From Rhodococcus sovatensis (GTDB lineage: Bacteria > Actinomycetota > Actinomycetes > Mycobacteriales > Mycobacteriaceae), in contig NZ_CP147846.1 of NCBI RefSeq assembly GCF_037327425.1, forward strand, positions 3,906,001 to 3,970,000: a DNA stretch of 64,000 bases, given 5' to 3'. Made by a program: the position numbers and the translations under genes. Shown here one piece after another: positions 33,231-42,230 of the stretch; position 1 is the first letter of the stretch, and each line of letters opens with the position of its first letter. The notes under the pieces were generated by a model. That model searched no databases. It was given only the letters and a program-made list of their open reading frames with translations, and had not been told where the DNA came from.

Positions 33231-35219
33231 ATGGACGAGTGGCGACGCGAGACCGAGTTGGGTGTGTCGAGCTTGCTGGTCGGCTTGTCCGATGCCCGGC
33301 GTGCTGAGAATGTTGCGTCGGCGGTCCTGGTTCGTCGGTTGTACGGTCTTGTCGATTTCCGGGTGTGTGCGGAGGCGGAGCTGTTCGATGCCGGTGGGGA
33401 TGCCGATCTTGCGCGTGCGGAGAGGGCTGCTGAATGTGAAGCAGCGGTGGCGCTGTCGCTGTCTCGGACGGTCACGCGGGAGATGATCGTGGTCGGTAAG
33501 CAGTTGGCGTGGCGTCTGCATGGGGTCGATGCTGCGTTCGCTGCGGGTGATCTGGATTATTCGCGGGTGCGGGCGATTGCGTTGACGTTGGTCAAGGCCA
33601 GTGATGAGACGGTGCAGGCGATCGAGGCTGATGTGCTGGCTGCAGCGTATCGCTGCAATGCCAAGGCGCTGCGTGAGCGGGTGTGGAGTCGGTGGATCGA
33701 CCATGACGACGCCGAGGCGAACGCGGCACGAAAGGCTGCCGAATCCGAGGAACGGTGCGCGAGCATCAAGCGATGCGATGACGGTATGGCGAGTTTGTTT
33801 GCGAAGATGACGGCGCTCGAGGGCGCCGAATGTGACTCCCTTCTCGAGGAGTTGGCCGGGACTGTGTGTTCGCGTGATCCGCGGAGCAAGAAGCAGTTGC
33901 GTGGGTATGCGTTGATTGCGCTGATTCACCGTGAGGATGTGATCGCGTGCCTGTGTGGCCATCAGGGGTGTGCGGTCGGTGGTGCTGCGGATTTGATGAA
34001 GCCTCGCCGTACGCATCTGCTGCAGATCATGATCAGTATCGAGTCGCTGCTCGGATTGTCCGGTGACCCGGCCACTCTCGGTGATGGGACCGTCCTCGAT
34101 CCGGAGACCGCGCGCATGATCGCCGGTGATGCTCGATGGCAGGTCTTTCTCACCGAAGTGCTCGACGCTGCCCGGGCACAGGCGAGCCCCGACGCCGCCC
34201 CCGAGCCCGAGTCCGTGACCGAGACCGAGACCGAGCCTGCGCCCGCGCCCGAGCCCGAGCCCGAGTCTGGTGGTGGTGTCGCCAATTCCGGGTCGGCCGG
34301 TGGACCGCGTGCGTTCCGGATCATCGCGCGGGGCCGGGTTCGTCCTGCCGCGTCGCTTCCCGATCCGACACTCGGACGAACTCGTTCACCTGTGGCAGGA
34401 GGTGCTGGGCGTGCACGGTCCTCCGCGGGTGGTGAGGTGGCACTGTCGGAGGCTATTGCTGCTTTCCTCGCCGCAGCCGCCGCGGATCCGTCACTGGCGG
34501 CGGGGAGTGACCCGGACGGTCACGGCGGTATGACCGAACCACCGCCGGGGGCACTGACGTACCGGCCATCGGCAGAACTCGTCGCGCTCACGCGCGCAAC
34601 ATATTGCACGTGCACCTTCCCGGGCTGCAGTGTGCCCGCAGCCCGATGCGACATCGACCACATCGTCGCGTTCGACCACAACGACCCGGTCGCCGGCGGC
34701 TGGACGATCCAGTCGAATCTGCAACCACTGTGCCACTACCATCACCAAGCGAAAACACTGAAGCTGTGGGCCGCAGCACGATTGAACGGAGACGGAATCT
34801 TCTGGACCTCATGTTCAGGTCTACGCAGGATCACACCCTCGACGTACGGGTCGGTGATGGTTCCGGACGATTTCGTCCACAACCGGCCCTCGTCACCGTC
34901 ACCGGACCCCGCGACCGATCACTACTACCAACACGTCGCTGACCCATGTGCTCCCGAGGAGGCGGCAGCGGCATCTGTTCGCGAGCGACCCGCCGATGAC
35001 CTCTACGAACCCACCTGGTGGGAAACCAACATCGGCGAGAACAGCGAGTGGGGCGATCTGATCGACACCGACAGAGCAGCCTTCGTGCCCTCACTCGGCG
35101 ATATCGCCCGACTCGAGGACCCGAAAGCCCGCGAAGAAGCGATCTTCCTCAGAGAACGGTTTCTCGAACACCGAGCCATCGTCACAGCACGCGACCGCTA
35201 CCGCTACCCACCATTCTGA
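33231..35219 (+). CDS. DUF222 / HNH endonuclease (13E12 repeat family)
   Basis: A 662-residue protein: an N-terminal DUF222 helical domain (about 1-300), a low-complexity acidic Pro/Glu/Thr linker (about 325-350), and a C-terminal HNH nuclease domain with CTFPGCSVPAARCDIDHIVA, GWTIQSNLQPLC and HYHHQAKT, so the zinc cysteines and H-N-H residues are intact. The ATG at 33231 has GGGGGGC upstream; ATG 33210 is an alternative without a site. Codon third positions change from G/T-rich in the 5' half to C-rich in the 3' half near 34480, suggesting a recombinant of two paralogues. A perfect SOS box precedes it. Confidence 0.9.
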   Translation: MDEWRRETELGVSSLLVGLSDARRAENVASAVLVRRLYGLVDFRVCAEAELFDAGGDADLARAERAAECEAAVALSLSRTVTREMIVVGKQLAWRLHGVDAAFAAGDLDYSRVRAIALTLVKASDETVQAIEADVLAAAYRCNAKALRERVWSRWIDHDDAEANAARKAAESEERCASIKRCDDGMASLFAKMTALEGAECDSLLEELAGTVCSRDPRSKKQLRGYALIALIHREDVIACLCGHQGCAVGGAADLMKPRRTHLLQIMISIESLLGLSGDPATLGDGTVLDPETARMIAGDARWQVFLTEVLDAARAQASPDAAPEPESVTETETEPAPAPEPEPESGGGVANSGSAGGPRAFRIIARGRVRPAASLPDPTLGRTRSPVAGGAGRARSSAGGEVALSEAIAAFLAAAAADPSLAAGSDPDGHGGMTEPPPGALTYRPSAELVALTRATYCTCTFPGCSVPAARCDIDHIVAFDHNDPVAGGWTIQSNLQPLCHYHHQAKTLKLWAAARLNGDGIFWTSCSGLRRITPSTYGSVMVPDDFVHNRPSSPSPDPATDHYYQHVADPCAPEEAAAASVRERPADDLYEPTWWETNIGENSEWGDLIDTDRAAFVPSLGDIARLEDPKAREEAIFLRERFLEHRAIVTARDRYRYPPF

Positions 35220-36391
35220 ACAGCCACCGAACCTACCCGCCGCGTCAACAGCCATGCCGCCAGAGCGCACACAGCGATCGTCGCGAACGCTGCCACGTCG
35301 GCCACAACGAGCGCTGCCTGCGTAGGTCCGATGGCCACCCAACCGAATTGCCCCGAGTACGCCGTCCACCCCACATCCGCTGTATACGGAACGACGATCA
35401 ACACCGGCGCGAGAAGCGCAGGGACCGCAACACCACCCGGCGCAGGCAAACTGGAAGCGAGCACAAACGCCGCAACGGACGGCAGCGCAATCGCGACGAG
35501 GCCCTCATCCGCGAGTCCGACACCGGCGACGACGGCGAGAAGCCCGATTCCGACGACCGGTTTCGGCCACCTCCACCCCGCAAACAGCCCGGGGAGTGAA
35601 GTCGACACAACGACCACGACCAGCCATCGGTCGGTCACGAAGACCGGTTGCGGATCGACCGCCGCGATCGCGAGACCGGCAACCAGAACCAGCCCCGTCG
35701 CCCGGGGTAGCCACACTGCACCTCCAACCACCGCAGCGACGACGACCGACCAGGCAACCGTCGCCTGCCACGTGGCGCCCGGATAGCTGCGGTCATCGAT
35801 CGAGAGCCCAAAGACCCAGTGCACTAGCAGCATGAGGGCGGGAAGAGCAAGACCGACAATCAGGGCCCGCAGCTCGCTCGCCTCGACCCGCAACCGAACC
35901 GGCAAGCAGAGCAAGGTGAAACCCACCGTGGCAGCCAGGAGTAGCCACATCGTCGACGAACCGAGACCCTCACCGTCCGGCAAGTAATCCGCATATCGCC
36001 GCGGCGTCGTACTGACGGGGCCGAGCGAACCGAGCAGCACACCAACGGCAAGCGCGGCCTGCAGGCTCCTTCGCGACGTGCACAGCACGAGGAGCCCGCC
36101 CAGTATCAGCCCCGCTCCTGTTCCGCTCGCGAACAAGCCTGGCGTCCCGGAGATCAGCAGCGGAACCGACACCAGCGCAGCCCCAGCCGCCACAGACCCC
36201 GCCACGCCAGCCCCAGCCGCCGTCCCGGCGCGCGAGAGCACCACTACTGCCAACACCGCCACGACCGCAGCCAGAGCTGCAGCCGCGGTACTGCCGAGAT
36301 GCGGGAGATCTTCCGATCCGCGTTCGTTCAGGACCATTCCGACCACCGCGCCACCACATGGCACAGCCAGGTACTCGAACCTGAAATTCAT
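35204..36391 (-). CDS. Polytopic membrane protein, unknown function
   Basis: A 395-residue, extremely hydrophobic protein with about 11-12 helices rich in Ala, Val, Gly and Leu. I see no motif that assigns a family; the only polar loops are near residues 130-150 (STTPRRYADYLPDGEGLGSS) and 200-210. It could be a transporter-like or glycosyltransferase-associated protein. Its 3' end overlaps the convergent DUF222 gene by 16 bases. Confidence 0.65.
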   Translation of the reverse strand: MNFRFEYLAVPCGGAVVGMVLNERGSEDLPHLGSTAAAALAAVVAVLAVVVLSRAGTAAGAGVAGSVAAGAALVSVPLLISGTPGLFASGTGAGLILGGLLVLCTSRRSLQAALAVGVLLGSLGPVSTTPRRYADYLPDGEGLGSSTMWLLLAATVGFTLLCLPVRLRVEASELRALIVGLALPALMLLVHWVFGLSIDDRSYPGATWQATVAWSVVVAAVVGGAVWLPRATGLVLVAGLAIAAVDPQPVFVTDRWLVVVVVSTSLPGLFAGWRWPKPVVGIGLLAVVAGVGLADEGLVAIALPSVAAFVLASSLPAPGGVAVPALLAPVLIVVPYTADVGWTAYSGQFGWVAIGPTQAALVVADVAAFATIAVCALAAWLLTRRVGSVAVQNGG

Positions 36392-36457
36392 CAGACCATT
36401 AGACGCTCGATGATTTGAAACCTTCTTCCCGGTCTATTGGGACGGCATCATCGGCCC

Positions 36458-36718
36458 ATGGCATCCGTAACAACAGAATGGCATGTGGACGCTGCATGCC
36501 ACGGCGAAAGCTCAGACGTGTTCTTCTCCCCGTCGGGAGAAGGCCGGAGCGCGCGACGACGGCGGGAGGACCAGGCGAAGGTTCTGTGCGGCCAGTGCCC
36601 GGTCATCGCACAGTGCCAACAGTTCGCCCTCGCCACCAACGAACCGTTCGGTGTCTGGGGCGGAATGACCGCACGCGAAAGGGCGCTGAGACGGGCCGCA
36701 CTCAAGAGAGCCGGCTGA
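36458..36718 (+). CDS. WhiB-family [4Fe-4S] transcription factor
   Basis: An 86-residue WhiB-like protein. The four cluster cysteines are in AACHGE (one), then LCGQC and QCQQF (CxxC plus CxxxxxC). The GVWGGM turn follows, and a basic C-terminal tail (RERALRRAALKRAG) serves for DNA binding. WhiB proteins bind a 4Fe-4S cluster and act with sigma factor domain 4 in redox or developmental control. I cannot assign it to a numbered WhiB class with confidence. ATG 36458 chosen; a GTG 21 bp upstream is possible. Confidence 0.93.
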   Translation: MASVTTEWHVDAACHGESSDVFFSPSGEGRSARRRREDQAKVLCGQCPVIAQCQQFALATNEPFGVWGGMTARERALRRAALKRAG

Positions 36719-36748
36719 AAGGGACACCGAGTAGCGCACAATGGACTG

Positions 36749-37546
36749 GTGAGCTCACAGGACGAACCGCAACAGTGGACCTACCTCATGGACATGGACG
36801 GCGTTCTCGTCCACGAGGATCACCTCATTCCAGGAGCCGACGCATTCTTGGCCGAGCTCCAATCGAACGACATACCGTTCATCGTGCTGACGAACAACAG
36901 CATCCGAACCCCGCGTGACCTGCGTGCACGGCTGGAGCGCAGCGGCCTGAACATCCCCGAGAAGTCCATCTGGACATCGGCACTCGCTACCGCTAATTTT
37001 CTCGGCAACCAGCGCCCCGGTGGTAGCGCCTATGTCGTCGGAGAGTCGGGTTTGACCACAGCCCTCCACGACATCGGCTACGTACTCACCGACTCCAGTC
37101 CCGATTACGTCGTGCTCGGCGAGACACGCACCTACTCGTTCGAGGCGATCACCACGGCAATTCGTCTCGTCGAGAAGGGCGCACGGTTCATCGCCACCAA
37201 TCCCGACGCCACCGGCCCATCCCGCGAGGGCTCGCTACCGGCCACCGGATCGGTCGCGGCGCTGATCACCAAAGCAACAGGAAAAGAGCCCTACTACGTC
37301 GGGAAACCGAACGCATTGATGATGCGCTCCGCCCTCCGAGCAATCGGTGGTCATTCCGAGAGCACCCTGATGATCGGCGACCGCATGGACACCGACGTTC
37401 TGTCGGGACTCGAAGCCGGGTTGCAGACCATTCTGGTTCTCACCGGCATCTCGACCACCGTGTCGGTCGAGAACTACCCGTACCGTCCGACCAAGGTGAT
37501 CAACTCGGTCGCCGACCTCGTCGGCCGAACGCAGTCGCCCTTCTGA
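36749..37546 (+). CDS. HAD-superfamily IIA phosphatase (NagD-like)
   Basis: A 265-residue HAD hydrolase of the NagD/p-nitrophenyl phosphatase group. Motif I is LMDMDGVLVHED (residues about 13-24), motif II IVLTNNS, motif III region YYVGKPNALMM, and motif IV MIGDRMDTDVLSG. It likely dephosphorylates a small sugar or nucleotide monophosphate. Its stop overlaps the ATG of the next gene by one base (TGATG, 37544-37548). It starts 30 bp after the WhiB gene. Confidence 0.9.
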   Translation: MSSQDEPQQWTYLMDMDGVLVHEDHLIPGADAFLAELQSNDIPFIVLTNNSIRTPRDLRARLERSGLNIPEKSIWTSALATANFLGNQRPGGSAYVVGESGLTTALHDIGYVLTDSSPDYVVLGETRTYSFEAITTAIRLVEKGARFIATNPDATGPSREGSLPATGSVAALITKATGKEPYYVGKPNALMMRSALRAIGGHSESTLMIGDRMDTDVLSGLEAGLQTILVLTGISTTVSVENYPYRPTKVINSVADLVGRTQSPF

Positions 37547-38721
37547 TGCAGAAGCCACACCCTCCGGCTCCGCCGCAGCCACACCCAGCGGCTCCGCCGC
37601 AGTGGCACGGGAAGGGTTCCCCTGGTGCACTCAACCGCGCCACTACGAGCTTCGTGCTGTCTCGACGCGAGTACAACATCGAGGCCACCGGCGTCCGACG
37701 CGCGTTTTCAACGATCACCGCCGCAACAGACGCCGTCCGCGAGGGAACACCGGTCGTCGGGGCACTGCCTTTCGACATGTCCGACTCAATCGCGCTGACC
37801 GAACCCGGAACACTCACCAAACGCCAGGGACCGTGGCGCCCCGCTGATCAACCGGCCATCCTCCCCCCGGTAAGCATCGGTGGGCAGGTTCCTGCCGCTG
37901 ATATTCACCTCGAACGAGTCCGTGCGCTGGTGCAGGAACTCCGGCAAGGCGTTGCAGAAAAAGTCGTCCTGGCGCGGTCCTTACAACTCCGTGCTGACAC
38001 CCCGATCGATCCGATCGCCCTTCTCGGAGCACTCGTCAGCGGCGACCCACTGGGCAACGGCTACGCCGTCGACCTGTCGACAGCAGGGGCAGGCTACGCG
38101 GGCAGATTCCTCATCGGTTCGAGCCCCGAATTACTCGTCCGACGCCACGGCCGCACGGTCTCGTGCCACCCTTTCGCCGGAACCGCTGCACGCAGCGACG
38201 ATCCCGCACTGGACGCCGGTATCGCCGACCAGCTCGCCGCGAGCGCCAAGGATCAGGCTGAACACCGATTCGTCGTCGAGGAAATTCGAACCGCACTGCA
38301 ACCATGGTGCACAGACCTACAGATCCCGAGCACGCCGCAGCTCAGCAGCACGCCGCAGCTGTGGCACCTGAGCACACCGATCACCGGCATCCTCCGTGAT
38401 CCATCTACAACGTCACTCGACCTCGCCATCGCGATGCACCCGACTCCAGCGGTCGCAGGCGTCCCCCGAAGGGCTGCGATGGATGCGATCGCGCGCATCG
38501 AGGGGCCTCGTGGCTTCTATGCCGGAGCTGTCGGATGGGCTGATGGCACCGGCGACGGAGAGTGGATGGTCGCGATCCGCGGACTCGAACTCGCCGCCGA
38601 CGGGTTGACTGCCCTCGCCACCGCGGGCGGCGGGATCGTCGACGCTTCGGACCCCGAAGCGGAACTTGCCGAAACGACGGCGAAATTCCGGACGGTGCTC
38701 TCGGCTTTCGGGCTGGGCTGA
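37546..38721 (+). CDS. entC: Isochorismate synthase
   Basis: A chorismate-binding enzyme of 391 codons as drawn. Motifs: EKVVLARSLQLRA, FLIGSSPELLVRR, VSCHPFAGTAARS, KDQAEHRFVVEEIR, HPTPAVAGVPRRAAMDAI, and GFYAGAVGWADGTGDGEWMVAIR. It isomerises chorismate to isochorismate for siderophore, salicylate or menaquinone synthesis; no partner gene is adjacent. The first 33 residues (Pro/His/Ala-rich, then WHGKGSPGALNRA) are translated from a palindromic repeat copy, so the real start may be near 37653 (GTG in SFVLSRREYN). Confidence 0.9.
   Translation: MQKPHPPAPPQPHPAAPPQWHGKGSPGALNRATTSFVLSRREYNIEATGVRRAFSTITAATDAVREGTPVVGALPFDMSDSIALTEPGTLTKRQGPWRPADQPAILPPVSIGGQVPAADIHLERVRALVQELRQGVAEKVVLARSLQLRADTPIDPIALLGALVSGDPLGNGYAVDLSTAGAGYAGRFLIGSSPELLVRRHGRTVSCHPFAGTAARSDDPALDAGIADQLAASAKDQAEHRFVVEEIRTALQPWCTDLQIPSTPQLSSTPQLWHLSTPITGILRDPSTTSLDLAIAMHPTPAVAGVPRRAAMDAIARIEGPRGFYAGAVGWADGTGDGEWMVAIRGLELAADGLTALATAGGGIVDASDPEAELAETTAKFRTVLSAFGLG
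37589..37644. repeat. Dispersed palindrome family 1, copy 3 (within the entC frame)
   Basis: The flank CGGCTCCGCCGC is followed by a left arm beginning AGTGGCACGG (37601), degraded after ten bases, and a right arm GTGCACTCAACCGCGCCACT (37625-37644). It lies inside the annotated 5' end of the isochorismate synthase frame. A second GGCTCCGCCGCAG lies just upstream at 37565-37577. Confidence 0.8.
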
Positions 38722-38729
38722 TCCTCACC

Positions 38730-38785
38730 AGTGGTGCGGTTGAGTGCACGTCAACACACTTAACCGTGCCACTAGCGGCGGAGCC
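38730..38785. repeat. Dispersed palindrome family 1, copy 4 (entC/metZ junction)
   Basis: Left arm AGTGGTGCGGTTGAGTG (38730-38746), right arm CACTTAACCGTGCCACT (38757-38773). All three mismatches would be G-U wobbles in RNA. The right flank is the inverted form of the GGCTCCGCC block. It lies between two convergent stop codons and may act as a terminator for both. Confidence 0.88.
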
Positions 38786-38799
38786 GCCGGGGCCCCAGC

Positions 38800-40020
38800 T
38801 CAGCCCAGCGCCTGATCCAGATCAGCGATGAGGTCTTCGGTGTCTTCCAACCCTACCGAGATGCGCACGACACCGTCGGAAATGCCCACTGCCGCACGGC
38901 CTTCCGGACCCATAGCGCGGTGGGTGGTAGTCGCCGGATGGGTGATGAGCGACTTCGAGTCGCCGAGGTTGTTCGAAATGTCGATCACGCGTAGCCCATC
39001 GAGAACTTCGAACGCGCGCTTCTTTGCCTCACCACCGGGCGCATCGAGCTCGAAGGTGACGACCGTGCCGCCGCCCTTCATTTGCTTCTTCGCCAGCTGG
39101 TGCTGTGGATGCGACTCGAGGTACGGGTACTTGACCCATGACACAGCCGAGTGCGCCTCCAGGAACGTCGCGATTTCCAGCGCGGACTGGGTCGAATGCC
39201 GCACCCGAACCGGCATCGTCTCGAGCCCCTTGAGCAGGGTCCACGCATTGAACGGACTCAGCGCAGGACCGGTGTGGCGCATCAGCGTCTGCACAGGTCC
39301 GTCGATGTACTCACGGGAACCGAGGATCGCACCGCCGAGCACTCGGCCCTGTCCATCGATGTGTTTGGTGCCCGAATACACGACGACGTCCGCACCGAGC
39401 GCAAGACTGTCCTGCAGTAGCGGCGTCGCAAAAACGTTGTCCAACACGACTGTTGCGCCCGCCGCATGCGCCAGCTCCGACACCCGTTCGACGTCGACCA
39501 GCGACTGCATCGGATTGGACGGAGTCTCGAAGAACACGGCAGTCGTCGGAACCGAGAGTGCTTCTTCCCACTGCGCGTTGTCTTCGCCGTCGACGAACAC
39601 GGTTTCGACGCCCCAGCGCGGCAGAATCTCGTTGCACACCACGAAGCAGGACCCGAACAAGCTGCGGGCCGCCACGAGTCGGTCGCCGGCCTTCAGCAAC
39701 GCGCCGAGGGCCGTGAACACCGCCGACATCCCGCTGGAGGTTCCGAAGCACGCCTCGGCACCTTCGATGAGACGCAGGCGCTCCTCGAACATCTTGACGG
39801 TCGGGTTGCCGTATCGCGAGTAGACGAAGTGGTCGATATCGCCGGTGAACGCTTGCTCAGCCGCCCCCGCGCTCTCGTAAACGAACCCTGAAGTCAGGTA
39901 CAGCGCCTCGGCGTTCTCGTCGAACCCGGACCGCATCAAACCGCCGCGAACACCCAGGGTTCCCTGCCCGACACCGTCCGGGAGCGGCTTGTGGAATCCT
40001 CCACCTTTGGGCACGTTCAT
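38800..40020 (-). CDS. metZ: O-succinylhomoserine sulfhydrylase
   Basis: A 406-residue PLP enzyme of the Cys/Met metabolism family, making homocysteine from O-succinylhomoserine and sulfide. Seen: YSRYGNPTVKMFEERLRLIE, FGTSSGMSAVFTALGA, VFFETPSNPMQSLVDV, VVLDNVFATPLLQDSLALGA and the PLP lysine in YSGTKHIDGQGRVLGG. The ATG at 40018-40020 overlaps the rhodanese stop (ATGA). The pair metZ plus rhodanese matches Rv0391-Rv0390 from memory; the rhodanese may supply sulfide. Confidence 0.95.
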   Translation of the reverse strand: MNVPKGGGFHKPLPDGVGQGTLGVRGGLMRSGFDENAEALYLTSGFVYESAGAAEQAFTGDIDHFVYSRYGNPTVKMFEERLRLIEGAEACFGTSSGMSAVFTALGALLKAGDRLVAARSLFGSCFVVCNEILPRWGVETVFVDGEDNAQWEEALSVPTTAVFFETPSNPMQSLVDVERVSELAHAAGATVVLDNVFATPLLQDSLALGADVVVYSGTKHIDGQGRVLGGAILGSREYIDGPVQTLMRHTGPALSPFNAWTLLKGLETMPVRVRHSTQSALEIATFLEAHSAVSWVKYPYLESHPQHQLAKKQMKGGGTVVTFELDAPGGEAKKRAFEVLDGLRVIDISNNLGDSKSLITHPATTTHRAMGPEGRAAVGISDGVVRISVGLEDTEDLIADLDQALG

Positions 40021-40430
40021 GCCTGCCTCCACGGCAATCCGACCGCACGCCACCCCACGGCGCCGCGGTGACCGTCTGCATCGGTTGCACCCTCGAAACC
40101 GTCGAGCACGTTGTACGACGGCCCGATGCCTGCCGCAGTCGCAGCCTCGGCGGCGCCGATCGAACGCTGGCCCGAGCGGCACAGGAACACCACCGGTCGC
40201 TCACCGTCCACCCCAGCCTCTTTCAACTGCTCGACGAAACGCACGTTCCGCGCACCGTCGGGGTAACTGACCCACTCGATGAGATGCGTCGGCCGATCGA
40301 TCGACGAGGTGTCCGGGACGCCGACGTACTGCCACTCGGCGTGGGTTCGCACGTCGACCAGCACTGCGTCGGGATCGTTCTCGAGCAACTCCCACGCTGC
40401 CTGCGGAGCGATGTCACCTGCGTAAGTCAC
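40017..40430 (-). CDS. Rhodanese-like sulfurtransferase
   Basis: A 137-residue single-domain rhodanese with the active-site cysteine in VVFLCRSGQRSI (about residue 85). CRSGQRS is the six-residue loop expected for sulfurtransferases. It overlaps metZ by four bases and is probably cotranscribed with it, suggesting a sulfur-delivery role in homocysteine synthesis. Confidence 0.92.
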   Translation of the reverse strand: MTYAGDIAPQAAWELLENDPDAVLVDVRTHAEWQYVGVPDTSSIDRPTHLIEWVSYPDGARNVRFVEQLKEAGVDGERPVVFLCRSGQRSIGAAEAATAAGIGPSYNVLDGFEGATDADGHRGAVGWRAVGLPWRQA

Positions 40431-40442
40431 GGGCTCAACCTT

Positions 40443-40970
40443 TCATACATTGCACACCAGCCACTTGTCGTCGACGCGGACGAACTTCCACTTCTCGCTC
40501 GACGTCGCGCCGACCTTCTCGAGCTTGGTCGGGACCGTCACCACTCCGCGATCACCGTTCACCTCGTAGTCGGTGGGAGCACCGTCCACGACGAGCTTTC
40601 CGTTCTCGTCGACGTCGTCCGCTCGGGCCGACGCGTAGTCCGCGTCGCTCCCCGAGATCAACTGGGCGAGCTGATCCTGACAGGTCGTCGACCGTAGTAG
40701 GTCGGCGTCACCGTCGTTCTGCGCCTGGACGAAATCGTCGATGCTGTCGGTCAGCAACTGCGCCTGCGTGACGTTGTCCTCGGCGGGCGCGAATCGGGCT
40801 GCCAGGAAGATAGCGGCGAGCAGAACGACGACGATTCCGACCGCGAGAATGAACGGCCAGGGGGTCGGCGGACGACGCTCACCCGTCTCTGCCGCCGCTG
40901 CGGATGCATTGTTCTGCGCTTCCTCACGGCTGTCGGCCCACTGCTGTCTTCGTTCACGCCACGACGCCAT
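40443..40970 (-). CDS. Single-pass membrane protein with an extracytoplasmic NTF2/DUF4878-like domain
   Basis: A 175-residue protein: a basic cytosolic N-terminus (WRERRQQWADSREEAQN), one helix (FILAVGIVVVLLAAIFLAARF, about residues 40-60), then an outer domain starting QLLTDSIDDFVQAQNDGDAD and ending EKWKFVRVDDKWLVCNV. This layout fits small lumazine-binding-like or DUF4878 lipoprotein-type domains seen in mycobacteria. It lies 12 bp upstream of the rhodanese gene in the same direction. Function unknown. Confidence 0.7.
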   Translation of the reverse strand: MASWRERRQQWADSREEAQNNASAAAAETGERRPPTPWPFILAVGIVVVLLAAIFLAARFAPAEDNVTQAQLLTDSIDDFVQAQNDGDADLLRSTTCQDQLAQLISGSDADYASARADDVDENGKLVVDGAPTDYEVNGDRGVVTVPTKLEKVGATSSEKWKFVRVDDKWLVCNV

Positions 40971-40998
40971 AGCCGCAATCTTCCCGCAGGGTCGACAC

Positions 40999-41904
40999 TT
41001 ATCGCTCTCGGGGTCCGACAGGGATATCCCCGCGCAACGTTATGCGGTGCATGACGCGGTGCTCGGTGCCGTAGTCGCGGTTGGCGTAGTGCGAGGTGCT
41101 GCGGTTGTCCCACAGGACCAGATCGCCGAGACGCCAGCGGTGCCGCACGACATGCTCGGGCTTGGTCAGGTGCGCGTACAGGAGGTCGAGGATTCCACGA
41201 CTCTCCGCCTCGGACACCCCGACGATGTGCGAGGTGAACCCAGGGTTGACGAAGATGCCCTTGCGTCCGGTCTCGGGGTGCACCCGAACCACGGGATGTT
41301 CGACGGGTACCAGCGCGGTCACTTCTTTCCCGTCCCAGACATTGCCTTTGCCGCCACGCTTCTGCGCGAGGTAGTAGCCGAACTCGCGATTGCCGTCGTG
41401 CACGGCGGTGAGCTGGTCGATCATCTGACGGACGGGTGCCGACAACGACTCGTAGGCAAGCTGACTGTCGGCCCAGTTGGTGTCGCCCCCGTGCGGAGGA
41501 AGCACGACCGGTCGCAGAATCGAGCCCATCGGCGGTCGTTCCATGAACGTGACGTCGGTGTGCCACACGTCGGCGAACCCGTTGTCCTGGCTGTCGAGGG
41601 CATACACCTCGGCTGCCACATGACCGCTGTCATGCACCGGGTGCCCAGCCGTCAGGTCGCCGAGCCGTCGACCGAAATCGATCTGACCGGCATCGTCGAG
41701 CGACTGGCCGCGCAGCACCAGGACCTTGTGTTCGACGAGTGCATCCCGGATAGCCAGGACTTCGGCATCCGAGGCCGAAGCGACATCGAGCCCGATGACC
41801 TCGGCACCGAATCGCGGCCCCAGCTTGTCGAGGGTCAGATTGTCGGGGACCAGAGCTGTCTCGCGGGTGAGAGATGTGCCGACTGAATTTTCCAGGATTG
41901 TCAT
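40999..41904 (-). CDS. TauD/TfdA-family 2-oxoglutarate-dependent dioxygenase
   Basis: A 301-residue Fe(II)/2-oxoglutarate enzyme. Iron ligands are visible in VWHTDVTF (His and Asp, about residue 113) and in GTEHRVMHRITL (distal His near the end), and the 2-oxoglutarate-binding Arg follows it. Closest in pattern to taurine or alkylsulfate dioxygenases. No sulfonate transporter is adjacent, so the substrate is open. Stands alone. Confidence 0.9.
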   Translation of the reverse strand: MTILENSVGTSLTRETALVPDNLTLDKLGPRFGAEVIGLDVASASDAEVLAIRDALVEHKVLVLRGQSLDDAGQIDFGRRLGDLTAGHPVHDSGHVAAEVYALDSQDNGFADVWHTDVTFMERPPMGSILRPVVLPPHGGDTNWADSQLAYESLSAPVRQMIDQLTAVHDGNREFGYYLAQKRGGKGNVWDGKEVTALVPVEHPVVRVHPETGRKGIFVNPGFTSHIVGVSEAESRGILDLLYAHLTKPEHVVRHRWRLGDLVLWDNRSTSHYANRDYGTEHRVMHRITLRGDIPVGPRER

Positions 41905-42230
41905 GTGTTTCTCCTAGCCCGGAGCGATTTTCGCACGGTCTGGGCAGCAGCGCTGGATACGAGCGCACAATGGGAAGCTGGGGGGTGAGAAGTGGCGGGA
42001 GCAGAGAGCCGCGTCACCGACGACACATGGTGGTGCAAGTACGACAGAAGTCGACGGTTAGCCGCCGGACCAGGTAAGTCGTATGCACAGCGCAAACCCT
42101 ACCTGAATGGAAGGAAATGGTGAAAGGCTGAGGCAATGCCCCGTAGCTACGCCCACCAGCACTGATCAGGTAACACTTAATTTATGCTGGGGTGTCCGTA
42201 CTTGCCCTCGACGAAGGTAGTTCGCTGCAC
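41905..42230. other. Intergenic region between the TauD-like gene and fprA
   Basis: A 326-bp divergent intergenic region. It contains an AT-rich stretch with ACACTTAATTTATGCTGG (about 42171-42188) that could hold a promoter for fprA. I see no gene and no clear operator. Confidence 0.5.
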
